Of a DNA stretch of 64,000 nt, positions 13,501 to 24,725 are shown in pieces. Under the pieces are notes generated by a model that worked only from the letters and a program-made list of their open reading frames with translations, did not search any database and was not told where the DNA came from. Position numbers and translations under genes: made by a program. The stretch lies in NCBI GenBank assembly GCA_000149265.1, contig CH002901.1, positions 1,431,605-1,495,604 on the forward strand. The letters are read 5' to 3'. Numbering within the stretch: position 1 is the first letter of the stretch; each line of letters starts with the position of its first letter. This stretch comes from Ciona savignyi (Eukaryota > Chordata > Ascidiacea > Phlebobranchia > Cionidae).

Positions 13501-13743
13501 TATCTTAGCGATTTTCGCGTGAGTATTAGTTGCTTTATATCGCAACCTCGGAATATCCCTTTCGCTGAAATACAGCATCGGCCTCGGAAAGCCTGACTTT
13601 TCATTGCGTTTATTAGAAGCAGGTTTTACTTTCCACTTGTCTTCATTTTTCGCAGCACAAAGGCTGTTGTGTAGTACCAAAAAGATGGCGACTACTGCAA
13701 ATTTCAGTACTTGATGTTTTTTGACATCAGTCTTTAATAACAT
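7531..13743 (-). CDS. DSEL: Dermatan-sulfate epimerase-like protein with C-terminal sulfotransferase domain (DSEL type)
   Basis: Twelve exons join in phase: 13336-13743, 12947-13263, 11540-12619 (core from 12479), 11291-11463, 10542-11190, 10337-10459, 10046-10278, 9768-9941, 8910-8992, 8648-8766, 8050-8334, 7531-7681; about 1264 aa against about 1210 for vertebrate DSEL. It starts with a signal sequence (VVAIFLVLHNSLCAA). The epimerase domain carries EGVAYGSYTSRGLSQYIF, GIADSNHNWFYGPES (conserved Tyr) and NPGHEHPDQNSF (conserved His). Two hydrophobic segments follow in exons 5-6, then a sulfotransferase domain with SLPGFGAEL, a VRDPRDWIYSL 3'-phosphosulfate motif and FIWARN. The family converts glucuronic to iduronic acid in chondroitin/dermatan sulfate in the Golgi. 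Oddities: an in-frame TAG at 8918-8916 where relatives have Trp, a GC donor at intron 4, Phe instead of Ser in the 5'-phosphosulfate loop, and an exon 2/3 junction that is not settled (acceptor at about 12620 gives an extra 47 residues; the acceptor at 12480 breaks phase). A possible AATAAA lies at 7138-7133. Confidence 0.9.
7737..8017 (+). mobile_element. tRNA-derived SINE, family B (old copy in DSEL intron 11)
   Basis: Has the family layout: tRNA-like head (AGGTTGCATATTCGAAATTG), the CACTTAAC core, GACGATTGCCC, and the 3' end ATAAACATAAATATCC with an ATCCT-type tail. It is diverged from younger copies such as 55646-55945. Confidence 0.7.
9000..9215 (+). mobile_element. Degenerate SINE, family B (DSEL intron 8)
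   Basis: Retains the AACCCAGTGGG, AATCTGACGATTGCCC and TTTTCCAACTGAGGGAATA portions of family B but the head is lost or unrecognisable. Confidence 0.45.
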
Positions 13744-15974
13744 GGCCACAAAGGCCGAGATAATGCGTATCGTACTGTAAGCAATGCGTTTTTACATCAC
13801 TATTCAATGCAAAAATAACTATGGTGATTGCTTATCCGTCAAAGGTAATAAAACTCGATTAAAGGTGCCTGTAAAGTAAGAAGTGGAAACATAACAGACT
13901 TGCTTGAATAATTGGTAAGCAAATATTGAATTTGTTACCACAGCCAATATAACAGCTATAGATGCCGGTGTGGTGTCTGCGGTTTCCATTCGAACAACGT
14001 ATGTAGTTGGAAAAAACGAAAACCACAGACATAATTCACGTGCTTACCACCAACCTACCGTATCCATTCATTCATATAAACTGTTGTGATGATACTACCT
14101 ATAGTCTGAAGGGACGTTATTCCAATAATATATGTAAAAATCACTTACTGTTGTTTAATATCCTCAAATCGAAGGTTTAAACTGATAACGCAATAGAGCA
14201 ACCCTTTGTCCAACCTCTAACTTTGTTTTATATTTATATCTGATGGGTTTTTGCATTTTTTTGCTAGACTCTCCTTTGTTTGACTCTGGTGCACTTAAAT
14301 GTATACTAGTTGCAATTGTTGTATCATTTCTAGCTCCCATCTCTGCCTTGGTAAAATACGCGCCGGCCTAATCGGCGGTTATCTGTTCTATCCTTACTTT
14401 AAAATGTACGATGAAACATTCATCCTTTACACGCCTCAGTAACTTCTTGTCTAAGACGCGCACACACACACCACGCACGCTTTTAGGGCACACGCTTCTA
14501 ACCGAACAGCCTCGCGCTTAAGTAAGTACGAATTTTCGTAAGAGCCCACGGGAGGTCTAGATTTATTTCCTGCGGGAAATTGGCCGCCGTCGCAGCACCG
14601 ATACAGACCACTGCGCTTACAAATTCTCCGTATTTTACAACAAATTTCTGATTAGACTTCAAATTAAACCGCAGGGCAAGTATAAGTTCTTACTTTAACC
14701 AACCGAATAGATCTGGTCTATGTAACTTGCATTTATGTTTAAACATTGTATACAGTAGTGTGTTCATAATGATAATTCCGGTGTCCAAATAGCGTTGAAA
14801 TACACTTGCAAATTTCTGCACAAGATATCCGTGACAAGTGGATTTTACAAATAAACCTAATATAAGAGACCGAAATAAAGTTAGTTTTTAGTATTATATA
14901 GCAGCATTACTGCTACGCCAAAACCGTTGCTAAAATATATTAAAGAAACGTACGCAAAACATTTTACTTAAAGTCTCAGAAATACATATTCAAATATTTT
15001 TTTTAACGGGCGAACTTAGAGTACTTGGCCAATTCTGTTTTTTTCTATTTGATGGTGCTAAATCTTCAACCTGACCAAACGCTTACAACCTATTTTTGAC
15101 CGGTGTAGGCCTATTACAGTTTACAGGCGTTCTGTTTGATCAGTATATTTATTTGCTCCCAGTATATCAGTCCCCGTGCTAACTATTTGGTTGACAACTT
15201 CTTCGTCGCGAATTAACTAATCTTACCAGGCCGTTTTCTAAACGAGCACGAATAGAGCTTTCGATAAGTCCTTCCTTATTGGACGGGTCACATTTCAATA
15301 CTGGATAGTCAACAGGTCCGTTTTGAATGACATTATTTATAAGAAACGGTGTTGTTAACCATTCGGCCGCAGGACCGACGATGGTTAAGTTTGAAGACCT
15401 CTGCTGGTCTTGTCATAGTTTCGGGCTTTACATAGAACTCGATATATGGTCGCGTACCACTTTGTCACACAACCATGTACAATTCGACCACACTTTTTGT
15501 CTATCGGACCAAGTTTTGAAATCCTAGAAAGCTTGTCAGCAAAACAGATTTTTAGAAATAAATCGTTAGTCGTGTTAAACATTTGACTACATGACCGTTC
15601 CACACAAGACCGTATTATTTTCTATTTGTTACCGACTCAGTTTAGAACCCATGATGGGCTCGTTGCTACAACCGTTGTTTTGTATATAAGTCGGTAGATG
15701 TATGATGTATCGGTCGTGTTAGCCAATCGGTCACACGAACGCACAAGACCGTATTCGTTTATGCATGAGTCGTAACTAGCTTATCCTTCATCTAAATGTT
15801 TTGACCGCTTGATGGCGGGCAAGGATAGGATACTCAAGTTAAGCGGGACAACTAATAAATACACTGTCAAATTCGACAAACAATATTACAGCCTTTAATA
15901 ACATTGAGTGTAAATTCCAACGACATTAGAGTTTTGGTCAAAGTAAGCTGAAATAAAATACAATTGTTTTCTAG
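13744..15974. other. Intergenic region upstream of DSEL
   Basis: No gene seen. It holds the presumed DSEL promoter side, a short CA-rich stretch near 14459-14480, and several minus-strand fragments of SINE family A between about 15345 and 15755. Open frames here are short, lack family motifs and overlap the SINE fragments. Confidence 0.5.
15626..15755 (-). mobile_element. tRNA-derived SINE, family A, with fragments just upstream
   Basis: Full-length minus copy: T-rich end, ACCGACTCAG, GAACCCATGATGGGCTCG (B box complement), and TTAGCCAATCGGTCACACGA (A box complement). Shorter pieces of the same family lie at about 15345-15380 and 15555-15602. Confidence 0.65.
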
Positions 15975-16332
15975 ATATAAATGAATGTTTGGTGGACAAC
16001 GGTGGTTGTGAGCATGGGTGCCGAAACAATGTTGGCAGCTACATTTGTAACTGCTCCGCTGGTTTCAAACTCGGTGCAGATGAAAGAACTTGTGTCGGTA
16101 ATTAGTAGAAAATAGTAAACCTTACAATTCCACCAACTATGTTAAGTTATAGCCGAGCAAGTGGGTTGGTTTAGAAAATAGTTATCTTTGGCATATTTGT
16201 TTTTAAAATGATATAAGATTTCGTGATTATTTCTAAATCTTTTCTTACAGATATTGACTTGGACGATACTGGGAAGTTTTGAATGCACATGTCCCCTTGG
16301 ATTTAGGAAGTACTCTATCGCTAGGTGTGGTG
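15975..16332 (+). pseudogene. Orphan EGF-domain exons (decayed gene fragment)
   Basis: 15975-16097 is a perfect 123-nt phase 1-1 exon for a calcium-binding EGF domain: [16 protein letters not shown], then [14 protein letters not shown] and DERTCV, giving all six cysteines and the Asp/Asn/Glu and Asn calcium signature. It is flanked by CTAG acceptor and GTAATT donor. A second phase 1 exon-like stretch at 16251-16332 begins with DIDLDDTG, misses the first cysteines and needs a one-base shift to read SFECTCPLGF, after which GTAAGT follows. No signal peptide exon or other EGF exons are seen within several kb. I read this as the remnant of a fibulin/fibrillin-like EGF gene, although a real gene with distant exons is not excluded for the first exon. 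Confidence 0.6.
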
Positions 16333-16378
16333 GTAAGTTTGTCAAGCAGCCGAGTTATACTTAAACTGAAGAATATGT

Positions 16379-16487
16379 ACGGTCGTGTGGCCGAATGGTT
16401 AACGCGACCGATACATATACCGACCCTTATACAAAAAACGATCCTTTTGACGAGCCCATTATGGGTTCGAAACTTGGTTCGGTAAAA
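16379..16487 (+). mobile_element. tRNA-derived SINE, family A
   Basis: Clean copy: CGGTCGTGTGGCCGAATGG head, GACGAGCCCATTATGGGTTC body with B box GGGTTCGAAAC, A-rich tail. It lies directly before a second copy. Confidence 0.75.
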
Positions 16488-16513
16488 AAAAACAAAAAAA
16501 CTGAAGAATAAAG

Positions 16514-16605
16514 TACGGTCGTGTGGCGAATTGGTTAACTCGAGCGATACATATACCGTCTCCTATTACAAAAATTTAGGTTCGAAACTTGACTCGGTAA
16601 AATAA
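16514..16605 (+). mobile_element. tRNA-derived SINE, family A, second tandem copy
   Basis: Same head (CGGTCGTGTGGCGAATTGG) with the centre shortened, then AGGTTCGAAACTTGACTCGG and an A-rich tail. Confidence 0.7.
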
Positions 16606-18664
16606 ACGAATGCTGTAATACCACGGATAACAGTCAACCAAAGTCGGGATAATGAAACCATTGTGTTGTGGTGTGTGTGTTAGAGGTAATGCACTTGTCT
16701 TTGTTTAGCCCAATCCCTTTAGGACAAATCCTGATTACCTTAAACCCACTGGCCTGAAGCAACGTCTGCAACGTGAACTATGCATAAGAAAGCAACCGAC
16801 AAGCGCCAGACAGGCTTTGACTCCTCGTCCTGTCAGCTGACGTTCAGACAGGCAGTCGTATGATGTAAGTAGCCAAACATCAGTTACGAGCGGATATAAG
16901 ATTATTTTGGTAAATCATGTTATTTAAAAGAAATGCAAAAATTACTAATTGAAAGTAACTAAACTCCACCGCTGTATTGTTTTGATATACAATATAAGTC
17001 AATTATAAGGTTACATTATATTACAACTATGCGTGAGAAATATCAAAAAAAGCCGACCTAACTTCAAATAGGAACGATTGACCCTTCGAATATTCGTTAT
17101 GCATAATTACATAACCAGACATGTAAAGTGTTAATAATTGTTAGTTTTATCCCGTCATTCGGATTTTTCTTGTCGAATCCTTTGTAAAACAATCAGAAAA
17201 TCCGGCGCCATGGTGTGGAGGTCACCGCAGTAAGCCCAATTGTTTAAACTAATAAGTTTACATCGTTGTAATCTTGTATATGATTCCATTCGGCAACTTG
17301 GTGCCGCCACCCCGTCTCCTATTGAAAATGTTGAATTGGCTACGCTCCGGAATGAATGATTTTTATATTTAGTTTGGAGAATAGTCAAGCATGTGTGTTT
17401 CCGCGTAAGTCCTAAGTAATCTAGACTTTGCCGGGCGCCTTGTGTATGACAAATCCGTCATTCATAAGTGCTCGAAAGCCCCATGCTATAAGTTCAGTAT
17501 TATCCTTAAGAGCTCGAAGACAAGTACAGAATAACTGATTGATTAAAAAGAAAATGAAATAAAACACAGTGGGACTGCAACGGTATATGTACATGGATAC
17601 ACTGGCGTCGCATAATATCACTCGTCACGTTTATCCGACATATATTGGCATTGGCGCCATGTCGTTCTTGATCCCGGAAAGCAAAATATGTATACTGCCT
17701 GTCATGGGACTGTGCACGCCACATAAGTAAGATATGGCGGCCCATCGACGCGCTTTGACAAGAAGCAATGCAAAGTATATGCCTTGTTAACCGTTTATAG
17801 CAAATTTAACGGCTTTGTTGAATTGCTTCCGGAATTCGTGCTCTTTTGCCTATTTAGAATCTACACACGCCGCTACGTCGTCCCTAGTAACGCCACCAAG
17901 TCGCTGGATTTAAACACAAATAGAAAACCACTGCGACAACCAAATGAGAAGTTGCAAAAGTTTCGCGGCGCCCCTGATGTCTCTATTTATCGCTCTTATT
18001 CAGGAAGTTTTACGTTCCGAATTGCGGTGTCGGCGTGTAAACGAAGGATTACACGCTTCTATTTGTCGGTCCAGGACGTTAATCAGGCCATTATTTATTC
18101 ATGGGGACGGATCGCTTTGTTGTATCTCTGTCTCGACCGGTCATTGGACTGTTAATCCCTCGTCTCCGGTGTGCGATAATGCAGACCTCGCGTCGGACCA
18201 CTAAAAAGAGTAGTCAGTGCATGTGGCATCTGCACAGCGTGTGAACTGTATAAGTGGGCAGACTTCAGACTGCCTTTGCATTAGGATAGAAAGAAATACA
18301 GACAAAAATAACCGGCACCAACCTACTACAATCAAACATTGTATGACCCCGATGACGTGTAGCGCTGAAGGTGCGGTTGCAGCTGGCTCCACTGCCAGCC
18401 GACCGCCAACGTTATTATGGCTCGATTTATTGCATTACATACCCGAACTCAACCGCACTCTTGATCACGTGCTGCCTTAATGGCGTCTTGTAGACTGGCA
18501 ACCACTAATCACTCCATCCCAATGGCGTCTTTGATATTGTTGTTAAAATGTTATGGTCTTGGCTAGGCGGCAACATTTAATCATAGGCACCACTAGCTGA
18601 CTGATAGCTAGATGATCGCCATGAAATCGAACAAATCACGCAGCGTCCTTTTACGCACGGGATT

Positions 18665-18675
18665 TATATATAAGG
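18665..18675 (+). promoter_or_regulatory. TATA-like box, candidate SMAD6/7 promoter
   Basis: TATATATAAGG is a near-ideal TATA box; a start site would fall near 18695-18700. It is about 2 kb upstream of the first SMAD codon, which would need an intron in the 5' untranslated region ending near 20613. AT-rich DNA makes such boxes by chance. Confidence 0.25.
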
Positions 18676-19767
18676 GGCATTATAAACCAGACTCGTGTGT
18701 TGTCAGCAGAGTAGAAGCCTAGCGTAGCAAAGAGCCCACGAAGTTGACAAACTAAGGTTTATTATGTGGTATTCGCTACCTTGTATAAAAATAGGTAAAA
18801 CAATGTGTGCTTAGACTTGGTTACCACATAAGGCAGAAAGCCAGAATGTTTGTCTTTCGTTTCGGTCCACGAAAACATGACTTGATGTGCAGTCTTTAAA
18901 AAAACTGCCTTAACCAAGTTAATGTAAAATTTACCGAGAGTTACATTCAGACAGTTGAGGCTATCGTGATTTTTTCTGTCATTGTCGTGTCAATTCAAAT
19001 GCGACCTACAATAAGGAGATTGTTTTCCCGTGTTTTGAAACCTATATCAAAGCGGCAGATAGTCAGGTTAATCATAGGCTGCTGCTTTAACTCAAGCATA
19101 TCTCAAATGTCCTATTGCGTGTCGAGTTGTGGTACCAGGTACAATTTCTGCTGCATTGAGCATGTGTGTCGCAGCGAACCAAACCTAACTCGACAATGAC
19201 CATGTTTTGTTGCAACAGATGACTTTAAGTTTAAAACATAATTTTTCAAAATATCGCAGCTTTCCACGTTATGTGTGAGATTGATTAAACATTTGCATTC
19301 GATAACGGTTCATATCAGGTGTTTTTATGTAGACCTATCTCCTGATAGGCACATAGGGCATGTGTGTTTATAAAACATATACCTATGTGAGTGGCGGGTT
19401 AATTTTACGTATGCTATGAAAAATGCCCAAGGATGCATTGGTACGCTCAAATCCGATTTTAGTAATATATCCTACTCTGCCATGAGCCGATAGATAATGC
19501 TTTTAATTCCTCGCAATATTAAAATTAGATGGTAAAGATTTAAGCCTACCGCGTAAGTATATAATTCGCAGGAGTCGACAATCTTGCCAGAGCTTGGTGG
19601 ATTGGCAGCCGTCAATATCGACAGGCTGTCTTTTTTACGTCGAGTTATGTTTGCTTGCCATGTTCTGCGATTCGCTCGTTACGCTCGGGGCTAAACGGAT
19701 CGACCAGGGAGTAAAAGAGAAGAGCAAGAAATGCGATACGGTTTTGTGTGCTACGAAGCGCCATGCT

Positions 19768-19775
19768 GTCTAGAC
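19768..19775. promoter_or_regulatory. Palindromic SMAD-binding element GTCTAGAC
   Basis: The perfect palindrome GTCTAGAC lies 964 bp upstream of the SMAD6/7 start codon. The same octamer is the known feedback element of the vertebrate SMAD7 promoter. One match per 65 kb is expected by chance, and another occurs near 352 in unrelated DNA, so the site is a candidate only. Confidence 0.35.
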
Positions 19776-20738
19776 GCACTAAGAGAGACTACCCGAGTAA
19801 CGTTTAGTTAGAGATTGAGCGTCAGGGTTGGAGGGTGTACAGTTCTAAATTTTGGTCAGTATTATATGCACATTGGCAACCCTTGCGTTTATTTTGTTTC
19901 GTTTAATGAAAAAGGAAAGGTAACTAACGAGAAGGGCGTCTGTGCACGGCTGCAGAAAATTAGCCATTCCAAGCAAGAAAGTAAAAATCAAACATAATGC
20001 AAGCCAAATACAGGTTACCCGTTTACCGCTAACGCAAGATTTAAAGAAATAAAACAAAACCGACATAGTGGAGATCATGCTGAGCTATAATGAGTTGTAT
20101 GTCGGTCGGTAAAACTAATACGATCTCCGTGTGTAAACAGATAAATCCCTCAATCATTGTTAGATGTATGTATAGTGTCAGGTAAATTTTGATCTTTACA
20201 TTCTACGTAATATAAAAAGTAGGCAGCTATACTATAGCTTAAATATGCTGAATTAGCAATTTGAACATAATGAATTGTTTTGGAACAGTTTAAATGGTCG
20301 CTAAATAGCCTAATATTGGCATATGTTCAGAAATGTTATGTATCCTTTTATATTTTACTGTGACCTGTGAGATACGTTGCCGTTATGGTGTTTTGCAGCA
20401 TATATAAATCTAATGTTTAAAATACAGGGTCTATTATTCATCAAAAACTTCCAACATTTGAAAAAAACACAAAAAGATCACTCACCAATTTAGCAGCTTT
20501 TGACTTTTATTTTTTGTATAAAATTGGCACAACTTTATTTCCTAAATACATATGCTAATTAATTGATAAATAACCCAATTACTTTGTCGTTAATCTCTAT
20601 TTCTTTGTTACAGGAAGCAATTGTATGAAGTAAAACATACTTGTTTAGTTCCACCGTTATTATTAAATTATGTTGATCTAAGTGCTGGTGAAACTGGATG
20701 AAAAGGAAGATATCACCGATGAATCGAACGGGAGGCTC

Positions 20739-23700
20739 ATGTTGACGTTATATAGAAAAAGACAGCTACGCCGCAAATTAAAACGGAGAATCCTCAAACA
20801 AAACCCCATCCACGAGGACTCGGTGCAGGCCCATGTTCATGCGCTAATAGCAAGTTTTGAGGAAAGTCAGCTTGAAAACCTTTTTCTTGCTTTAGACTCT
20901 CGGGGCTGCAACAGTGCACCTTGTGTGCCCTTCTCCCCAGAGCAGGAACTTAATCCATCAGTTATAAAACAGACCCATGATATGGTGGTCTGTAAAGCTT
21001 TCCGCTGGCCTGACCTCGAGAACATGTCTAATCTTTGCTTGATGCCATTTTGTGAATCACCTCAAAGCAACCTCATCTGCCTCAATCCCTACCATTATTC
21101 AAAGTATATAGGTAAGTTTAAAAAAGTTATTAACATTAGGACAATATTGTTTTTGTTACATCTAAACTCACCCCCTACATTTTAAAAGTACTGGTATTTT
21201 ATTATTATATTTATCCGCTTTATCTATATTATATGCCGAAACCGGTAACATCTTCTTTACATGTTGTATTGGGATATAGTGGTTAGTAAACAGGCTCAAC
21301 ATTTTCTCATGTTCAAAATTTTTCAGATTTACCATTTACCTCACTGCATTTATCTCCTTTTGAAAATTCCACCGATCTTGGTAAGTGTTTGTTAAAAATA
21401 AATGGACATAGTTTTTATTATAACAAATACTAGCTGTCGTTTTTAAAAATTTACTTATTTGTATAATCCTTAATGTGATAAAATTTATGAATTGGCCAAC
21501 TGCCACAATTACTACAACTCTTTTTCACTATGAGTGCCTTCTGATAGTTAAAATTCAGTATGTCGTAAACAGTTACTGGTTTGATTACAGAAGCAACTGA
21601 AACATTTCAGATATTTTTAATACTGGAGCCGGTACACATAATATATGCTTGTGGTTTGTTACTTCTACCAGAACAAAGATTTGCATAAAACATGACACAT
21701 ATATGATATGGTTAAGAGGTTATGTAATTAATTTCTAATTATATTAAACAAAATTGGACTTTGATCAATAAAGCAGGGTTTAGTTAAAAATAGATATAAT
21801 TTATGTGGTAAGTATTTGTAAAGTAATAAATTAAAATGCCGATCAAGGTTCAAAAACGTGTATCCTATTTGTTAATATAGATTATATACATGTTTGTCTT
21901 CAAATTACTGGTACCGATTTTTACTCTATTAATTATATTTACAATAATGCAAAGCTTTCTTTCAGAAAATAAAAATCTGTGTGATGACTATGATTATCCC
22001 TCCGAAACAGAAATGGGACTCACTTCAATGATCTCCTCAAAAAGTAGGTTAATGTGGTATAGTAAAATTGTATGCAGTTCATTGATAAAAGTACTGGAAT
22101 TTTAATCCAATAAGTGAGCCTTAAAACTGCACTTGTGTTTTTGAATATTTAGCGTGCTATCCTTACCGGGCATGTTACAAGTATTTAATATGGGCTACGT
22201 CATCGGGTCAAGGCGTTACCTCCTCTTAGGTCACGACAAAATTAGACAAGAGCTTATTGTCTAAGCACTGATCGGTCATTTTTTTCTATGGTGCGTCGAT
22301 TTGCGGTTGATATAATTACAGGCTTCTTAATGGTTGCGGGCGCCTGCAAGTACAACCGATTGTGTCCGACGCTTTTCGCTCTTAAAACAAGTTGGATTAG
22401 TAGCAAGTCTGGCGCCGACTGGTCAAGGAAACGAAAGGCATTAATTAACGGCTTATACAATGTCGCCACGCATTAATTCCAGGCCAGACTAACATTTTCC
22501 CTGAAGGCACGCGGTTTAGTTTTCAGATTCTGCCAAATTTTTTAAAACGGCTACTGCAAGGGGTCGGTTTCTTATCTATCGCCCGAATGTGCGCTTTTCT
22601 TATTTGACTTGTCGACTAGCAAACAAACGTAGGATATCAGCGTAACATTGTGTCCCAGGAGTGCGTGTGTCTACTCGAAAAACAACAAGTGCCGTCTTCA
22701 GCGTCCCCGGTCTTGAAATAATAATGAAGCATGTAGCGTTGGCTTTTCCCCTTGCGTCACCATCGGCGCCAAAATGGAAACAATAATTGTGATTTAAATG
22801 CTTCATTGTCCCGCCGCGATCATCGATCGAAAAATGAAGGAAGTTTCTTCATTACTGAACAGCGCCATATTTAAAACACGATTACCGTTGTCTGTTCGTT
22901 TCACCACACGCATGTTTGTTGGTGAGTTTTTGCAGCTTGTCTTATCGCTCGGCTCCGTCGCGTGACGAACTGTTCCACTGCGCTAGTACCTCACCGATTT
23001 CACTCCCTGAGCTATTGACAGGTAACTTCTTAAGCGCGATCAGGTGAAACGGCGAGGTTTTTTATTTTATGCGCTCTTGTTTGGTTTTAAAGACGCGTGA
23101 ACACAAAGCCATTGTGACAGCATAATGTCCCGCTCTGTTTGGTTACACGAAAACGAAATTCGCGGCATGCGCTGTTTGCCGAAGCCCGGCATCTTATCGC
23201 TGCTTTTTATTTTCGGCTTAAAATTGCCCAATGGTTTTAGGCGTTTTGCGCTCAACGCTGGCATTTTGTTAAATAGTTATTATCCCATTTTTATTAAAAT
23301 ATTTACCATCCCTATTTTACTTAACCAAATAATGGATATCAAATTCCAACGTTTTATGTTTAAACGTAATTAAATAGAATGTTTATTCACATGGAATACT
23401 TGATTAGCTAAAAACAGCTGCATATTACGATGTTTAAAATCCCTTCAAGTGTCTCCTTGACACTATAAATCCCTGGTTGTTTCAATTTAACCAAGTAACG
23501 CATTGTGCTCTTAAACCTGTCGTTAAAAACGTAAACCTGTTTACTGATGGCTTTATGTAACACAACACCATAGATTATTACCTTATCTCAAATATGACAC
23601 CTGTCACTGACCGCAATTTACTCTGCAGCTTGCCGCGTTATTTTCTCTGCACAATTCTCCCCGGACAACTGCTGTAAGCTCGACCTTGACGTATTTTTTT

Positions 23701-24286
23701 TATTTCAGGCGACAGTCAGTTAATATCACACCCCTACCCAACCGTCGTCACTCGTTCCAGAAGCAGTGTTTGGTGCACGTTGGCATATTGGGAAGAACGG
23801 GACAGGGTGGGTCGCCTTTTCCCGGTCAACCATAGATTCGTGAACGTGTTCGATCAGTCACTGAAAGGCGATGGTTTCTGTCTCGCCGCAGTCAGCAGTC
23901 GTTCAAGTCGCTCCGCTAAAGTTCGGAGGTTAATTGGTCACGGAGTAACAATCGGCGTTGACCCCACGCTGCAAGAAGCGAGCTTATACAACAGAGGAGA
24001 TTACCCTGTATTCGTCTACTCCCCAGTTCTTCAGCCAGTTGCTTCACGTTCTCAACTCGTCCACAAAGTCCTGCCTGGTGAATGCTGCAGAATATTCAAC
24101 CACGCTATCGCCGCCGAGCTGAAACATTGGCACGCCCAACATGTAACCCGAACCGGCCCGTATAACCCGTACACGGTGCGCATAAGTTTCGTTAAAGGTT
24201 GGGGCGGAGATCATTACCGCAGGCAAGTAATAACATCGTGCCCTTGTTGGCTTGAAATTCTATTTAGTTCGTCGCAGCGCTCTTGA
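20739..24286 (+). CDS. Inhibitory SMAD (SMAD6/7 type)
   Basis: Four coding exons, all phase 1 junctions: 20739-21111, 21327-21380, 21966-22043, 23709-24286 (361 codons including stop). The start ATG at 20739 gives MLTLYRKRQLRRKLKRRIL, resembling the basic start of SMAD6/7; the frame upstream is closed by TAA. MH1 (about residues 30-122) ends with VVCKAFRWPDL and LICLNPYHYSKY, keeping the Cys and His zinc ligands. The short linker (about 123-189) has no PPxY. MH2 (about 190-358) has WCTLAYWEERDRVGRLF, FDQSLKGDGFCL, YNRGDYPVFV and SFVKGWGGDHYRRQVITSCP. The C-terminus FSSSQRS is not the phosphorylated SSxS of receptor SMADs, and RWPDL/YNRG are I-SMAD features. The protein should block TGF-beta/BMP receptor signalling. 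Intron 3 (22044-23708) is GC-richer than its neighbours. It could be the single orthologue of both SMAD6 and SMAD7. Confidence 0.93.
22180..23130. promoter_or_regulatory. GC-richer island in SMAD6/7 intron 3, candidate enhancer
   Basis: Base composition changes sharply from the AT-rich flanks. It holds GTCTGGCGCC at about 22407-22416, which puts a GTCT half-site next to the BMP-type GGCGCC motif, and a second GGCGCC near 22764. Open frames here have no family match and conflict with the intron position. Regulatory function is inference. Confidence 0.25.
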
Positions 24287-24420
24287 CACCTCACCGTTGC
24301 CACCGCTTACCAACTGTACCAAGATGTATATCGTGCTTTCTACAAGCAATGTTCACTATTTCTCAATTTATATTTGTTATCTTCATTTTTTTTCCTTCCT
24401 ACTTTTGTTTCATCAACGCA

Positions 24421-24426
24421 AATAAA
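24421..24426 (+). terminator. Polyadenylation signal of SMAD6/7 gene
   Basis: AATAAA 135 bp after the stop codon. Confidence 0.45.
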
Positions 24427-24617
24427 TTATTATTACAATACGGCAGCGTTGCAAGTGATAAAGTTTCAAATCGGAGTCACAGTACAGCCGAGTCCGAGTC
24501 ATTTGACCTTGCGATTGAAGTCAAGCACACTCTTTCCGTTGTTTGATTGCAATTAAAATACCGAAGTATGGCGCCAGAGAAACCTCATAACGCGTTGACA
24601 CGGTGAAAACGAGCATC

Positions 24618-24725
24618 GTACTTGTGGCCGAGTGAATAACGCGACCGATACTTCTACAGATATCTATATTAAAACAGCCTTAGTGGCGAGCCCATCACGG
24701 GTTTAAACCAATCTGGTAAAAAATC
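24618..24725 (+). mobile_element. tRNA-derived SINE, family A
   Basis: Head GTACTTGTGGCCGAGTGAAT, body GGCGAGCCCATCACGGGTTT, A-rich tail. Confidence 0.65.

Larger units (their letters stand above)
16606..20738. other. Upstream region of the SMAD6/7 gene; candidate control region
   Basis: No coding gene is supported. The stretch about 17150-19800 has higher GC and more complex sequence than its surroundings and open frames in several overlapping frames without family motifs. It contains a strong TATA-like box (18665) and a palindromic SMAD-binding element (19768). An AG acceptor at about 20613 could begin the exon that holds the SMAD start codon, so a 5' untranslated exon probably lies in this region. 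This reading is inference. Confidence 0.35.

Noticed and set aside
16379..16487. tRNA-like sequence with A and B boxes
   Set aside because: No cloverleaf closes, the central region is too long, an A tail follows, and many similar copies exist; it is a SINE, not a tRNA gene.
17784..18204. Overlapping open frames of 123 and 86 codons
   Set aside because: No family motif, no splice context, overlapping frames of equal quality; expected in a GC-richer region by chance.
20682..20738. GTG at 20682 as SMAD start
   Set aside because: Not a usual animal start codon; the ATG at 20739 gives the expected I-SMAD-like basic start.
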